A stretch of 64,000 bases of DNA from positions 461,001 to 525,000 of the forward strand of contig NZ_CP046176.1 of assembly GCF_013009555.1 (NCBI RefSeq). The letters run 5' to 3'. Below, piece by piece: positions 1-7,346 of this stretch. The position numbers and the translations under genes were made by a program. How positions within the stretch are numbered: the stretch's first letter is position 1; each line of letters begins with the position of its first letter. The stretch is from Phocaeicola dorei. GTDB lineage: Bacteria > Bacteroidota > Bacteroidia > Bacteroidales > Bacteroidaceae. The notes beneath the pieces were generated by a model. The model was not told the DNA's origin. It saw only the letters and a program-made list of their open reading frames with translations, and ran no database searches.

Positions 1-121
1 TTGCTTGCTGAACCAAGAGGATATCATGGATGGTAAGAAGACTGTAAGAGAAGTGTTGAAGGAAGCTGATCCTGAATTGCAGATCGTTGCTTTCAAACGT
101 TTCACTTTACGTGCTGAATAA
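1..121 (+). CDS. tsf: Probable elongation factor Ts, C-terminal end (partial)
   Basis: The reading frame starting at base 2 is open from the window edge to TAA at 119-121 and gives 39 residues. The tail has a leucine-rich start, a KKTVREVLKEA stretch and then VAFKRFTL, which is the pattern of the last helix and strand of EF-Ts (a TV...LKE helix followed by a v.F.RF strand). EF-Ts recycles EF-Tu-GDP in the cytoplasm and normally follows rpsB. A strong intrinsic terminator follows directly. The identification rests on a short tail and on family memory, so the name is probable rather than proven. Confidence 0.65.
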   Translation, partial: CLLNQEDIMDGKKTVREVLKEADPELQIVAFKRFTLRAE

Positions 122-142
122 GATTTCCGCAATTATAGAAGG

Positions 143-175
143 GGGACTGTGTGACAACAGTCCCTTTCTTTTTTC
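143..175 (+). terminator. Intrinsic terminator after the partial EF-Ts gene
   Basis: GGGACTGT (143-150) and ACAGTCCC (157-164) form an 8-bp stem with a 6-base loop, followed by a T-rich run TTTCTTTTTT. Confidence 0.85.
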
Positions 176-178
176 CGG

Positions 179-517
179 CTATTTGGTCTGGGTATATCCT
201 TCAGCTTTCAACAACTCGATGACCCGTTGCTTGAACTCTCCTTGAATAAGGATCTCCCCGTCTTTTGCTGAACCGCCTACCCCACATTTGCTTTTCAATA
301 ATCTACCCAACTCTTTCAGGTCATTTTCTGTTCCGATGAACCCGTTGATTAATGTCACGGTTTTGCCACTCCGTCCTTTTTTTTCTATATTGACACGGAG
401 CTTTTGTTGTTTTTTATCTAATGTTTTAGTCTCTTCCTTTTCAACGTTTTCATACTTGAAATCAGGATTTGTGGAATAAACCACATTCAGACGTTCTTTC
501 CAATCGTTATTTTTCAT
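179..517 (-). CDS. yciH: SUI1/YciH-type translation initiation factor
   Basis: This 112-residue protein belongs to the SUI1/eIF1 family, small ribosome-binding proteins involved in start-codon selection. The SUI1 core is clear in the C-terminal two thirds: KLRVNIEKKGRSGKTVTLI, then LKELGRLLKSKCGVGGS and a final KDGEILIQGEF strand, the typical order with the conserved GVGG turn. The ATG at 517 is chosen. A longer frame would need TTG at 544, but that codon lies inside the -7 promoter box at 542-549. The first 30 residues are variable and charged. It is transcribed alone, divergently from rex. Confidence 0.9.
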   Translation of the reverse strand: MKNNDWKERLNVVYSTNPDFKYENVEKEETKTLDKKQQKLRVNIEKKGRSGKTVTLINGFIGTENDLKELGRLLKSKCGVGGSAKDGEILIQGEFKQRVIELLKAEGYTQTK

Positions 518-541
518 GTGAATTTTGCTTAAATGAATACT

Positions 542-549
542 CAAAGATA
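542..549 (-). promoter_or_regulatory. -7 box for the SUI1 gene
   Basis: Leftward TATCTTTG matches TAnnTTTG and lies 25 bases before the ATG at 517. No clear -33 TTTG is seen. Confidence 0.65.
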
Positions 550-593
550 AGACTTTTTTTATACTCTATCCGTCAATGTAACAAATAAAAGTG

Positions 594-601
594 TACTTTT
601 G
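594..601 (+). promoter_or_regulatory. -7 box for rex
   Basis: TACTTTTG matches the Bacteroidetes TAnnTTTG box, 34 bases before the rex ATG. It is the likely promoter of rex-FAH-ispF. Confidence 0.65.
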
Positions 602-634
602 CAAATTACCTAATGATAATACCTAAAGAAAAAG

Positions 635-1285
635 ATGGATATACGTATGCATAAATTCTCGGATAAAGTGCCTGAGCCGACTTTGCGCAGACTTCCGTGG
701 TATCTTTCGAATGTGAAACTGATGAAAGAACAGGGAGAAACGTACGTGTCTTCTACCCAAATATCCAAGCAAATCAATGTGGATGCTTCCCAAATAGCGA
801 AAGATCTTTCTTATGTAAATATATCCGGCCGTACACGTGTGGGATATGAGATTGATGCGTTGATAGAGGTGCTGGAGCGTTTCTTGGGATTTACCAAGAT
901 GCATAAAGCTTTTTTGTTTGGTGTTGGTAGTTTGGGAGGTGCTTTGTTGCGCGACTCGGGCCTGCATCATTTTGGATTAGAGATAGTAGGTGCGTTTGAT
1001 ATTAACCCCGAACTGGTGGGAAAGGAAATAAATGGAATTCCTATTTATCATTCGGATGAATTTGAGGTAAAAATGAAATCCTGTGATGTCAATATCGGGG
1101 TGTTGACTGTGCCTATTAATATAGCACAGGAGATAACAGATAAGATGATAGCGGGTGGCATTAAGGCAGTTTGGAACTTTACACCGTTCCGTATTCGTGT
1201 ACCGGAAAATATTGTGGTGCAGAATACATCACTTTATGCCCATCTGGCTGTAATGTTTAACAGATTAAATGTAATTCAAGAATAA
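635..1285 (+). CDS. rex: Redox-sensing transcriptional repressor Rex
   Basis: Rex (216 aa) is a DNA-binding repressor that senses the NADH/NAD+ ratio and releases operators of fermentation and respiration genes when NADH is high. The N-terminal winged helix starts with KVPEPTLRRLPWYL (11-24) and continues through ISKQINVDASQIAKDLSY, the recognition region. A Rossmann domain follows, with GVGSLGGAL (96-104) as the dinucleotide-binding loop. The C-terminal SLYAHLAVMFNRL helix is the swapped dimerisation helix typical of Rex. Length is usual. The gene leads a three-gene transcript; the FAH-family gene starts 4 bases after its stop. No Rex operator was recognised near its own promoter. Confidence 0.96.
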   Translation: MDIRMHKFSDKVPEPTLRRLPWYLSNVKLMKEQGETYVSSTQISKQINVDASQIAKDLSYVNISGRTRVGYEIDALIEVLERFLGFTKMHKAFLFGVGSLGGALLRDSGLHHFGLEIVGAFDINPELVGKEINGIPIYHSDEFEVKMKSCDVNIGVLTVPINIAQEITDKMIAGGIKAVWNFTPFRIRVPENIVVQNTSLYAHLAVMFNRLNVIQE

Positions 1286-1289
1286 TAAC

Positions 1290-1907
1290 ATGAAGATTAT
1301 AGCCGTAGGAATGAACTACGTTGCACATTGCCACGAGTTGCATGCTGATGAGAATTTGCCGGAAGAACCGGTTATTTTTATGAAACCGGATTCGGCTCTG
1401 CTGAAAGACAGCAAGCCGTTTTTTATTCCTGATTTTTCTCAGCAGGTGGATTATGAGACAGAATTGGTAGTACGTATTAATCGTTTGGGAAAGAATATTG
1501 CTCCGCGTTTTGCCAGTCGGTATTATGATGCGGTGACGGTAGGAATAGATTTTACGGCACGTGACCTTCAGCGGCAGTTTCGGGAGGAAGGTAAGCCTTG
1601 GGAGCTGTGTAAAGGGTTTGATAGCTCGGCTGCCATAGGTGATTTTGTGTCGGTAGACAGATTTAAGGATATACAGAATTTGAACTTTCATTTGGATATA
1701 GATGGAAAAACGGTGCAGAGAGGTAACACTGCAGATATGTTGTTTAAGGTGGATGAGATAATCGCATACGTTAGCCGGTTTTTTACATTAAAGATTGGGG
1801 ATTTGCTTTATACAGGGACTCCCGTGGGAGTAGGGCCAGTCAGTATAGGACAGCATTTGCAGGGGTATTTGGAAGGTGAAAAATTATTAGATTTTTATGT
1901 AAGATGA
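1290..1907 (+). CDS. Fumarylacetoacetate hydrolase (FAH) family protein
   Basis: This 205-residue protein is a single-domain FAH-family enzyme. Family members cleave or decarboxylate beta-diketo and oxaloacetate-like acids using a divalent metal. Metal ligands can be placed: E56 and E58 in YETELVV and D87 in GIDFTARD. The family signature near the C-terminus is GDLLYTGTPVGVGP, and KGFDSSAAIG is the conserved substrate loop. Bacterial short forms are often annotated as oxaloacetate decarboxylase/tautomerase or acylpyruvase; the sequence alone does not settle the substrate. It overlaps ispF by 4 bases (ATGA), which indicates translational coupling. Confidence 0.9.
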   Translation: MKIIAVGMNYVAHCHELHADENLPEEPVIFMKPDSALLKDSKPFFIPDFSQQVDYETELVVRINRLGKNIAPRFASRYYDAVTVGIDFTARDLQRQFREEGKPWELCKGFDSSAAIGDFVSVDRFKDIQNLNFHLDIDGKTVQRGNTADMLFKVDEIIAYVSRFFTLKIGDLLYTGTPVGVGPVSIGQHLQGYLEGEKLLDFYVR

Positions 1908-2386
1908 AAATAAGAGTAGGATTTGGATTTGATGTGCACCAACTGGTAAGCGGTCGTGAATTATGGCTTGGAGGAATAAAATTTGAACATGAATTGGGGC
2001 TATTGGGACACTCGGATGCCGATGTATTGATTCATGCTATTTGTGACGCTTTGCTGGGAGCGGCCAATATGCGTGATATAGGTTATCATTTTCCTGATAC
2101 TGCAGGCGAATTCAAGAATATTGATAGCAAGATTTTATTGGCTGAAACGGTGGACCTGATTGCTGCAAAAGGGTATAAAGTAGGTAACGTGGACGCAACG
2201 ATTTGCGCTGAACGTCCTAAATTGAAGGCGCGGATTCCGGAAATGCAGTTGGTGCTTGCTCATTTGATGAGGATTGATGTGGATGATGTTTCCGTAAAGG
2301 CTACCACTACAGAGAAGCTGGGATTCACGGGCAGGGAGGAAGGTATTTCTGCTTACGCCACTGTATTAATAGAGAAAGCGGAATGA
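1904..2386 (+). CDS. ispF: 2-C-methyl-D-erythritol 2,4-cyclodiphosphate synthase
   Basis: IspF (160 aa) makes MEcPP from CDP-ME-2-phosphate in the MEP route to isoprenoids. The N-terminal metal site is visible as GFDVHQ with D10 and H12; the third ligand is H44 in GHSDADVLIHA. The C-terminal VKATTTEKLGFTGREEGI motif contacts the cytidine moiety and is complete. Length is standard. The ATG overlaps the stop of the FAH gene. Another MEP enzyme, dxr, lies about 9 kb downstream. A perfect 20-bp hairpin begins 14 bases after the stop and ends the transcript. Confidence 0.97.
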   Translation: MKIRVGFGFDVHQLVSGRELWLGGIKFEHELGLLGHSDADVLIHAICDALLGAANMRDIGYHFPDTAGEFKNIDSKILLAETVDLIAAKGYKVGNVDATICAERPKLKARIPEMQLVLAHLMRIDVDDVSVKATTTEKLGFTGREEGISAYATVLIEKAE

Positions 2387-2399
2387 TTTGTTGTGCTTT

Positions 2400-2443
2400 A
2401 TTCTATAATCTTCTGGCAAGATTTTGCCAGAAGATTATAGAAT
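2400..2443. terminator. Bidirectional terminator, perfect 20-bp inverted repeat
   Basis: The arms 2400-2419 and 2424-2443 are perfectly complementary over 20 bp with a 4-base loop GATT. The hairpin sits between convergent ispF and menA, and its right arm includes the menA stop codon and the last codons. T runs are absent, so it may also act as a 3'-end stabiliser. Confidence 0.75.
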
Positions 2444-3325
2444 AAGGCCGAATGCTAGTAATACTCCGAATAGTAGCATATTACGGGAGGTTTCTCCCAA
2501 TATGCTGTTTAATTCTTTTCCCTTTTTGATTTTTACCATTCTTTGCCATGCCATGAAGTGAGGTAACAGATAAAGTTGGGGTAATAATGCAGCCCAAATG
2601 TGTCCGGTCGGAATAAACAATAAACAAAGCCATGCGGCAGCCAATCCCAAAAATAGGTATAATTGTTGCCCTGCATTGGCTCCCCAGCGTACTACGATTG
2701 TTTTCTTTCCGCTTTTTGCATCTTGATCGCGGTCACGGTAATTATTCACCATCAACAAGGTATCTATAATCAGTCCGCAAGCTAGAGAGGCGAGTGTTAC
2801 ATTCCAAGTCCAGCTACGACACATCACATAGTAAGTGCAGCCTACCGGTACAAACCCGAAAAAGACAATGACAAGTATGTCTCCCCATCCGTGATAAGCT
2901 AGCGGATAAGGTCCTGCTGTATAAAGAAAAGCGAATAAAATACATAAAATTCCCACTGGAATCATTTCAATCCCTCCATAAGCTAATAGGCATAACCCTG
3001 CTAAACAAGCTGTCGCTGTGGTCAGGGCGATTCCTTTCCTCATGGCGTTCAGTGTGATCCATCCTTGTGCGCAGGCACGTTCAGGACCCAAGCGGTCTTC
3101 ACGGTCACTGCCTTTCAGATAATCAAAGTAATCATTAATGAAGTTGGCATCTATCTGCATCAGAAAAGCGAAGAGAAAGCAAAGCAATGCTGGTGTCATT
3201 TGGAAGCAGCTGTCTGCATAGGCCAAGGCACATCCCAGTAAAACCGGAGTGGCGGCTCCTGCCAATGTTTTAGGACGGGCGGCTAGAAGCCATGCTTTTA
3301 TTGAGTTAACTTGAACAATTTCCAT
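2435..3325 (-). CDS. menA: 1,4-dihydroxy-2-naphthoate polyprenyltransferase
   Basis: MenA (296 aa) is an integral membrane UbiA-family prenyltransferase that attaches a polyprenyl chain to DHNA in menaquinone synthesis, the quinone used by Bacteroides for fumarate respiration. The first Asp-rich prenyl-diphosphate site is at 61-80 (NFINDYFDYL then GSDREDRLGP). A second acidic segment, NNYRDRDQDAKSGKKT, follows in the middle of the protein. Eight or so hydrophobic helices span the sequence. It is a single-gene transcript; its 3' end is built into the shared hairpin with ispF. Confidence 0.95.
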   Translation of the reverse strand: MEIVQVNSIKAWLLAARPKTLAGAATPVLLGCALAYADSCFQMTPALLCFLFAFLMQIDANFINDYFDYLKGSDREDRLGPERACAQGWITLNAMRKGIALTTATACLAGLCLLAYGGIEMIPVGILCILFAFLYTAGPYPLAYHGWGDILVIVFFGFVPVGCTYYVMCRSWTWNVTLASLACGLIIDTLLMVNNYRDRDQDAKSGKKTIVVRWGANAGQQLYLFLGLAAAWLCLLFIPTGHIWAALLPQLYLLPHFMAWQRMVKIKKGKELNSILGETSRNMLLFGVLLAFGLIL

Positions 3326-3348
3326 TTCTATTTATAATTAAGGTTGTG

Positions 3349-3356
3349 CAAAGATA
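3349..3356 (-). promoter_or_regulatory. -7 box for menA
   Basis: Leftward TATCTTTG, 24 bases before the menA ATG; close to and divergent from the box at 3372-3379. Confidence 0.65.
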
Positions 3357-3371
3357 AAACAATTAATTCTG

Positions 3372-3379
3372 TATCTTTG
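3372..3379 (+). promoter_or_regulatory. -7 box for the phosphoesterase lipoprotein
   Basis: TATCTTTG, 20 bases before the ATG at 3399. Confidence 0.65.
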
Positions 3380-3398
3380 TCTCCAAATAGAAAGGATT

Positions 3399-4238
3399 AT
3401 GAAGAAACAGTTTCTTTTTTTACTTTTAGCGGTTATTTTTTTGTCTTCTTGCGCCACAGCTACTTTGTCCGAGTTTCCGGGAGTAGGACGTGTGAAGCAA
3501 TATGATTTTTATAGTTATGATATTCCACCCGCTTTTGATGGTTTTCGGATAGGATTTGCTTCGGATTTTCATTATGAGAGTCGTTTTAAGAGGAGTGAAT
3601 TGAACAGTGCGGTACGAGCATTAAAATCAATGCATGCCGATGTTCTGTTGTTGGGTGGAGATTATCGTAGCAAGAAAGGTGGAAATCTAGACACTTTGTT
3701 CACCGCCTTGAGCAGAGTTTATACACCTTACGGAACATTTGCTGTGATGGGGAATCATGATTATGGTTATTGTTATTCCGAAGTGGTGGAGGCCATGCAA
3801 AAGAATCATGTGCGGTTGATGGAACATAAAAGCTATAAGTTGATGAAAGATGGTCAGCATATTATAGTAAGCGGTGTACGCAATCCGTTTGATTTAAAAA
3901 GGAATGGTGACTCTCCATCCCAGCATTTTCCAGCGGATGATTTTATTATATTGCTCACGCATACTCCCGACTATGCAGAAGATACAGATGTATCGAATGC
4001 CAATTTGGTGTTAGCGGGGTATACTCATGGCGGGCAGGTGAGCTTGTTTAAAAAATATTCTCCGGTAAAGCACTCCATTTATGGAAACCGTTTTCTGACT
4101 GGTTGGAAAGAGAATAGTAAAGGTACTCCGATTATTATTACCAATGGATTGGGTACTTCGCGCGTTGACGTCCGCTTATTTACTCCCAGCGAAGTTGTTC
4201 TGGTAGTCTTGCATCGTGTTGAAAAGCAGAAAGAATAG
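3399..4238 (+). CDS. Metallophosphoesterase lipoprotein (YkuE-like)
   Basis: This 279-residue protein starts with a lipoprotein signal ending in FLSSC, so it is probably anchored in a membrane of the cell envelope. The calcineurin-like phosphoesterase blocks appear in order: ASDFHYE (D-x-H), LLGGDYRS, GNHDYG, LLTHTPDY and AGYTHGGQ. The last block usually reads GHTHGGQ; here a Tyr replaces the first His, while the second His is kept. The relatives closest in layout (YkuE type) act on phosphoesters linked to lipids or cell-wall material; the substrate here is unknown. It is a single gene followed by a strong terminator. Confidence 0.88.
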   Translation: MKKQFLFLLLAVIFLSSCATATLSEFPGVGRVKQYDFYSYDIPPAFDGFRIGFASDFHYESRFKRSELNSAVRALKSMHADVLLLGGDYRSKKGGNLDTLFTALSRVYTPYGTFAVMGNHDYGYCYSEVVEAMQKNHVRLMEHKSYKLMKDGQHIIVSGVRNPFDLKRNGDSPSQHFPADDFIILLTHTPDYAEDTDVSNANLVLAGYTHGGQVSLFKKYSPVKHSIYGNRFLTGWKENSKGTPIIITNGLGTSRVDVRLFTPSEVVLVVLHRVEKQKE

Positions 4239-4263
4239 ACTGTTTGTCCGTTAATAACGTACA

Positions 4264-4291
4264 GGGTGTCCATAATCGGACACCCTTTTTT
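4264..4291 (+). terminator. Intrinsic terminator after the phosphoesterase gene
   Basis: GGGTGTCC (4264-4271) and GGACACCC (4278-4285) with a 6-base loop and T6. Confidence 0.9.
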
Positions 4292-4326
4292 ATGTTTACT
4301 TATTGATACTTAGTGGATTAATTTCG

Positions 4327-4342
4327 TGGCATGTGCTTTGCA
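4327..4342 (+). promoter_or_regulatory. Sigma-54 (-24/-12) promoter match before the DUF3836 gene
   Basis: TGGCATG-tgct-TTGCA matches the sigma-54 consensus TGGCACG-N4-TTGCW with one change (C to T), and the GG and GC doublets have exact spacing. It lies in an otherwise gene-free stretch (4292-4465) and points at the gene starting 124 bases downstream. A 14-bp palindrome CACTTTATAAAGTG (4341-4354) overlaps the -12 end and the expected start site. No TAnnTTTG box was seen in this gap. The function is inferred from the match. Confidence 0.55.
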
Positions 4343-4465
4343 CTTTATAAAGTGAAGCGGCTCAAGAAAAAAAACGGATCATGTTGCAACGTTTTTAGAG
4401 TCATTTGCGTCTTATAAATAGAGACACAAATAAACCCGAATTATAAACATTAAAAATAAGACATT

Positions 4466-4936
4466 ATGAAAACTACAATGATCACTAAAGCCATGATGGC
4501 AGTTCTTTTTGCAATGACAAGTGTATTAACGCTGAATGCAGTCGAGCCTGTGAAGATTACAAATGAAGAGGTGGAAAATGGTCGGGTGTCGGCTAAGGTC
4601 GTTTATGAACAAGAGGGTACTTTCCTTACTCCGGAGTATCGTTTTGAGTTCAGATACAACGATAAGGGACAAATTATAGAGAAGAAAAGTATGAAATGGA
4701 ATGGCACGACTTGGATAAATTATTATTGTATGGAAGTTACGTACACAGACACAGAAGCGCATATTGATTATTCTTTGTGGAACAAGAATAAAAAAGCGTT
4801 TATCCCTACGCAGAAATATGTATATACGTTAGATGAAGCTGGGAAGTTTTTGACGTGGCACTCATATAAAAAAGATGCGACAGGCTGGGAGTTGGACGGA
4901 TTAATAAATAATGAAGTACTGCTGGCAAAGCGTTAA
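4466..4936 (+). CDS. Secreted DUF3836-family protein
   Basis: This 156-residue protein has an N-terminal signal peptide (MKTTMITKAMMAVLFAMTSV, with cleavage probably after LNA) and no lipobox, so it should be periplasmic or exported. The mature part is rich in Trp, Tyr and Lys and has repeating short strands of the type YRFEFRYNDKGQIIEKK and KYVYTLDEAGKFLTWHSYKK, resembling YD-type repeats of beta-rich Bacteroides secreted proteins. I place it in DUF3836 from memory; function is unknown. It is monocistronic, behind a sigma-54 type promoter, and ends at a bidirectional terminator shared with nadD. Confidence 0.75.
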   Translation: MKTTMITKAMMAVLFAMTSVLTLNAVEPVKITNEEVENGRVSAKVVYEQEGTFLTPEYRFEFRYNDKGQIIEKKSMKWNGTTWINYYCMEVTYTDTEAHIDYSLWNKNKKAFIPTQKYVYTLDEAGKFLTWHSYKKDATGWELDGLINNEVLLAKR

Positions 4937-4980
4937 TGGAGTGCGTCCTTTGAATTTTAGATTAAATAATTGATGTGTTT

Positions 4981-5025
4981 TTCCCCGGGAAATTTGGATT
5001 GTGTCCTCCCGGGGATTTTTATTTT
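4981..5025. terminator. Terminator between the DUF3836 gene and nadD
   Basis: TCCCCGGGA (4981-4989) pairs with TCCCGGGGA (5006-5014), loop 16 bases, followed on the plus strand by TTTTTATTTTTTT. The T run reaches the nadD stop codon. Confidence 0.8.
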
Positions 5026-5591
5026 TTTAGCCGTTCATATACTGCCGGATGCAGGAAATATCGTATATCTCGTCCTTCCGCTAGTGCCTGTCTGATAAAA
5101 GTAGAACTGATTTCCAATAACGGAGTATCTGCTAATTGCACGGAAGGAGGAAGAGTTGTTGGATCAATAGTGAAATTCGGACGGGGATAGATCATTACAT
5201 GATGATTCTTTAAAATCTCCTTTGCTTTGTACCAACGGGGGAATAGAAGCCAGTTGTCCGCCCCAATGATAAGAGTAAATTCTCGGTTGGGATAGGCTTT
5301 GTGTAAAGCGTCCAATGTGTGTATAGTATAGGAAGGACGAGGAAGGTAGAACTCGAAATCGGAAGCTCGGAATTTGGGATAATCCACAATGGCCAGTTTT
5401 ACCAGTTCCAATCGCAGATTATCATCCCATAAATCCGTTTGTTGCTTTAATGGATTGTGAGGAGAGACGAGAAACCATATTTCATCCAATCCATTATATT
5501 CACATAAATAATTAGCAAGTGCCAGATGACCAATGTGAATAGGATTGAATGAGCCGCCGAAAATACCAGTCTTTATCTTACTCTTTTCCAT
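5019..5591 (-). CDS. nadD: Nicotinate-nucleotide adenylyltransferase
   Basis: NadD (190 aa) transfers AMP from ATP to nicotinate mononucleotide, making deamido-NAD in the NAD pathway. The nucleotidyltransferase loop [11 protein letters not shown] (12-22) carries the HxGH motif, and the C-terminal [10 protein letters not shown] matches the ISSTxIR ATP-binding motif. [11 protein letters not shown] is the NaMN-binding region. Length is normal. It is the last gene of the leftward yicC-gmk-small membrane protein-nadD operon and overlaps the small membrane protein gene by 19 bases, so its translation is probably coupled. Confidence 0.97.
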   Translation of the reverse strand: MEKSKIKTGIFGGSFNPIHIGHLALANYLCEYNGLDEIWFLVSPHNPLKQQTDLWDDNLRLELVKLAIVDYPKFRASDFEFYLPRPSYTIHTLDALHKAYPNREFTLIIGADNWLLFPRWYKAKEILKNHHVMIYPRPNFTIDPTTLPPSVQLADTPLLEISSTFIRQALAEGRDIRYFLHPAVYERLKK

Positions 5592-5755
5592 TTATTGTAA
5601 TTCCATACTTGTCCCACAGTGACAATACCCATTGCTATGGCAATAATGTATTGCTCCATTGCCATTGCAATGATGCCCACAGCCAAAGCTATAAAACCAA
5701 TGAGGATACAAAGTATCGACATTCTTTGGGCCAGTTTTTTCGGATCTTTGATCAT
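5573..5755 (-). CDS. Small two-helix membrane protein between gmk and nadD
   Basis: A 60-residue protein starting at ATG 5755. A longer form would need TTG at 5770, inside the end of gmk. A charged head ([11 protein letters not shown]) precedes two hydrophobic segments (about 12-28 and 32-50), then a basic tail, KWKRVR. This layout suggests a small inner-membrane protein with a cytoplasmic, positively charged end. It starts 5 bases before the gmk stop is cleared and overlaps the nadD start, so it is an integral part of the operon and not a chance frame. I do not recognise a named family; function is unknown. Confidence 0.7.
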   Translation of the reverse strand: MIKDPKKLAQRMSILCILIGFIALAVGIIAMAMEQYIIAIAMGIVTVGQVWNYNKWKRVR

Positions 5756-5759
5756 CGTC

Positions 5760-6329
5760 TTATTTTTCAATAAAATTTTTAATAACTTTCAGTGCTTCCG
5801 CTTTTGCTTTCTCCAAATCGTCATTTACTATCACGGTGTCGAATTTATCGGCGAACCCCAATTCAAATTCTGCTTTTGCGATTCGGCTTTCAATTACTTC
5901 GGGGGCATCAGTACCACGGCCTTTCAGGCGTTTACGGAGTTCTTTTACACTGGGTGGTTGAATGAAAACAGACAATGCGCGGCTGCCATAATATTTTTTG
6001 ATATTACATCCGCCTACTACATCTACGTCAAAAATCACATTTTGTCCGGCTTCCAATTGTTTTTCCACTTGTGCTTTCAAGGTTCCGTAGAAACGGTTTT
6101 CGTATACTTCTTCGTATTCCAGAAATTCATCATTGGCAATGCGTTGTTTGAATTCCTCAGGAGATAGGAAGAAATATTCCACACCATGCCGTTCTTTTCC
6201 GCGAGGAGGGCGGCTGGTGGCAGAAATAGAGAAAGACAGGTTCAGGTTTTGTGTCAGCAGATAGTTGATAATGGTTGATTTGCCCGAACCTGAGGGGGCT
6301 GAAAAAATGATAAGTTTTCCTGTTGCCAT
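5760..6329 (-). CDS. gmk: Guanylate kinase
   Basis: Gmk (189 aa) converts GMP to GDP with ATP. The P-loop APSGSGKST lies at 11-19, followed by the GMP-binding segment with SATSRPPRGKERHGVEYFF, and later LEYEEVYENRFYGT, all standard guanylate kinase blocks. DVDVVGGCNIKK and SVFIQPPS mark the core strands. It is the second gene of the leftward operon, 46 bases after yicC. Nothing unusual in length or motifs. Confidence 0.97.
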   Translation of the reverse strand: MATGKLIIFSAPSGSGKSTIINYLLTQNLNLSFSISATSRPPRGKERHGVEYFFLSPEEFKQRIANDEFLEYEEVYENRFYGTLKAQVEKQLEAGQNVIFDVDVVGGCNIKKYYGSRALSVFIQPPSVKELRKRLKGRGTDAPEVIESRIAKAEFELGFADKFDTVIVNDDLEKAKAEALKVIKNFIEK

Positions 6330-6375
6330 ATCTTGATTCTTTGCTTATGAGAATGGGGTCCGGTATATGAACCGG

Positions 6376-7251
6376 TTACATTACATTTAATACCTGTTCT
6401 TTGATTTGTTCCAGTTCGTCCTTCATCTGCACTACGATGTTTTGCATCTCGGCATGATTGGATTTGCTGCCGGTCGTATTGATTTCGCGTCCCATCTCCT
6501 GTGCTATGAAACCAAGTTTTTTCCCTTGCCCATGACCGCCTGCCATGGTTTCACGGAAATATCTCAAGTGATTGCTCAGTCGTTGTTTTTCTTCGTTAAT
6601 ATCTAATTTTTCAATGTAATAAATCAATTCTTGTTCCAAGCGGTTTTTATCATAATCCACACTGATGGTCTTTTCCAAAGCATCTGTAATGCGTTCACGT
6701 ATCTTGGCTACACGTTCTGTTTCGTAGGGCTCGATGGACTTTAACAAACTCTCGATGTTATCAATCTTTTCGTTGAATTTCTTTTCCAAAGCGGTTCCTT
6801 CCTGTTTGCGGAAATCTACCAAATGGTTGATAGCCTCTTCCACTACCTGGCGGACTACCTCCCATTCTTCTTCCGAAAGTTCTTGTACATCGGCCTTGGT
6901 TAGTACGTCGGGCATTCGTAGAAGGGTTGCAAACCAATCTTCGGGCATTGGTATATGGGTCATTTCGGAAATAGATTTTATCTGATTGTAGTAGTTTTCT
7001 ACAAGGGCGGCGTTAATGGGAGTGGCTGTATCCGAAACGTCTTTCTCTATCCACAGGCTGAAATCAACTTTACCGCGTTCCAATGATTTGGAAATCATAT
7101 TGCGGATTTCCATTTCTTTTTCACGGTATAAAGGAGCGATCCGTGTAGACAAGTCCATTGCTTTACTATTTAAAGACTTGATCTCTACGTTAATTTTTTT
7201 TTCTCCGAATATAGCGGTTGCTTTACCGTATCCGGTCATTGACTGTATCAT
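6376..7251 (-). CDS. yicC: YicC family protein (probable endoribonuclease)
   Basis: This 291-residue protein begins with the conserved IQSMTGYGKA and ends with the DUF1732 block (GKKLGFIAQEMGREINTTGSK, then a long C-terminal helix). YicC relatives are endoribonucleases or adaptors for RNA decay. The ATG at 7251 is used; the apparent extension to 7272 begins with TTG inside the -7 promoter box. Neighbouring yicC and gmk genes are common in bacteria. It is the first gene of the operon ending in nadD. Confidence 0.93.
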   Translation of the reverse strand: MIQSMTGYGKATAIFGEKKINVEIKSLNSKAMDLSTRIAPLYREKEMEIRNMISKSLERGKVDFSLWIEKDVSDTATPINAALVENYYNQIKSISEMTHIPMPEDWFATLLRMPDVLTKADVQELSEEEWEVVRQVVEEAINHLVDFRKQEGTALEKKFNEKIDNIESLLKSIEPYETERVAKIRERITDALEKTISVDYDKNRLEQELIYYIEKLDINEEKQRLSNHLRYFRETMAGGHGQGKKLGFIAQEMGREINTTGSKSNHAEMQNIVVQMKDELEQIKEQVLNVM

Positions 7252-7269
7252 AACTAATATGTTTTTTTG

Positions 7270-7277
7270 CAAAAGTA
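7270..7277 (-). promoter_or_regulatory. -7 box for the yicC-gmk-nadD operon
   Basis: Leftward TACTTTTG, 18 bases upstream of the yicC ATG. Confidence 0.65.
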
Positions 7278-7311
7278 ATCTTTTTATGGAAATGAAGTAT
7301 AAATAAAAGTG

Positions 7312-7319
7312 TATATTTG
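7312..7319 (+). promoter_or_regulatory. -7 box for the tsaB operon
   Basis: TATATTTG, 28 bases before the tsaB ATG, divergent from the yicC promoter. Confidence 0.65.
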
Positions 7320-7346
7320 CAGATTATATTATATAAGTAGAGCATT

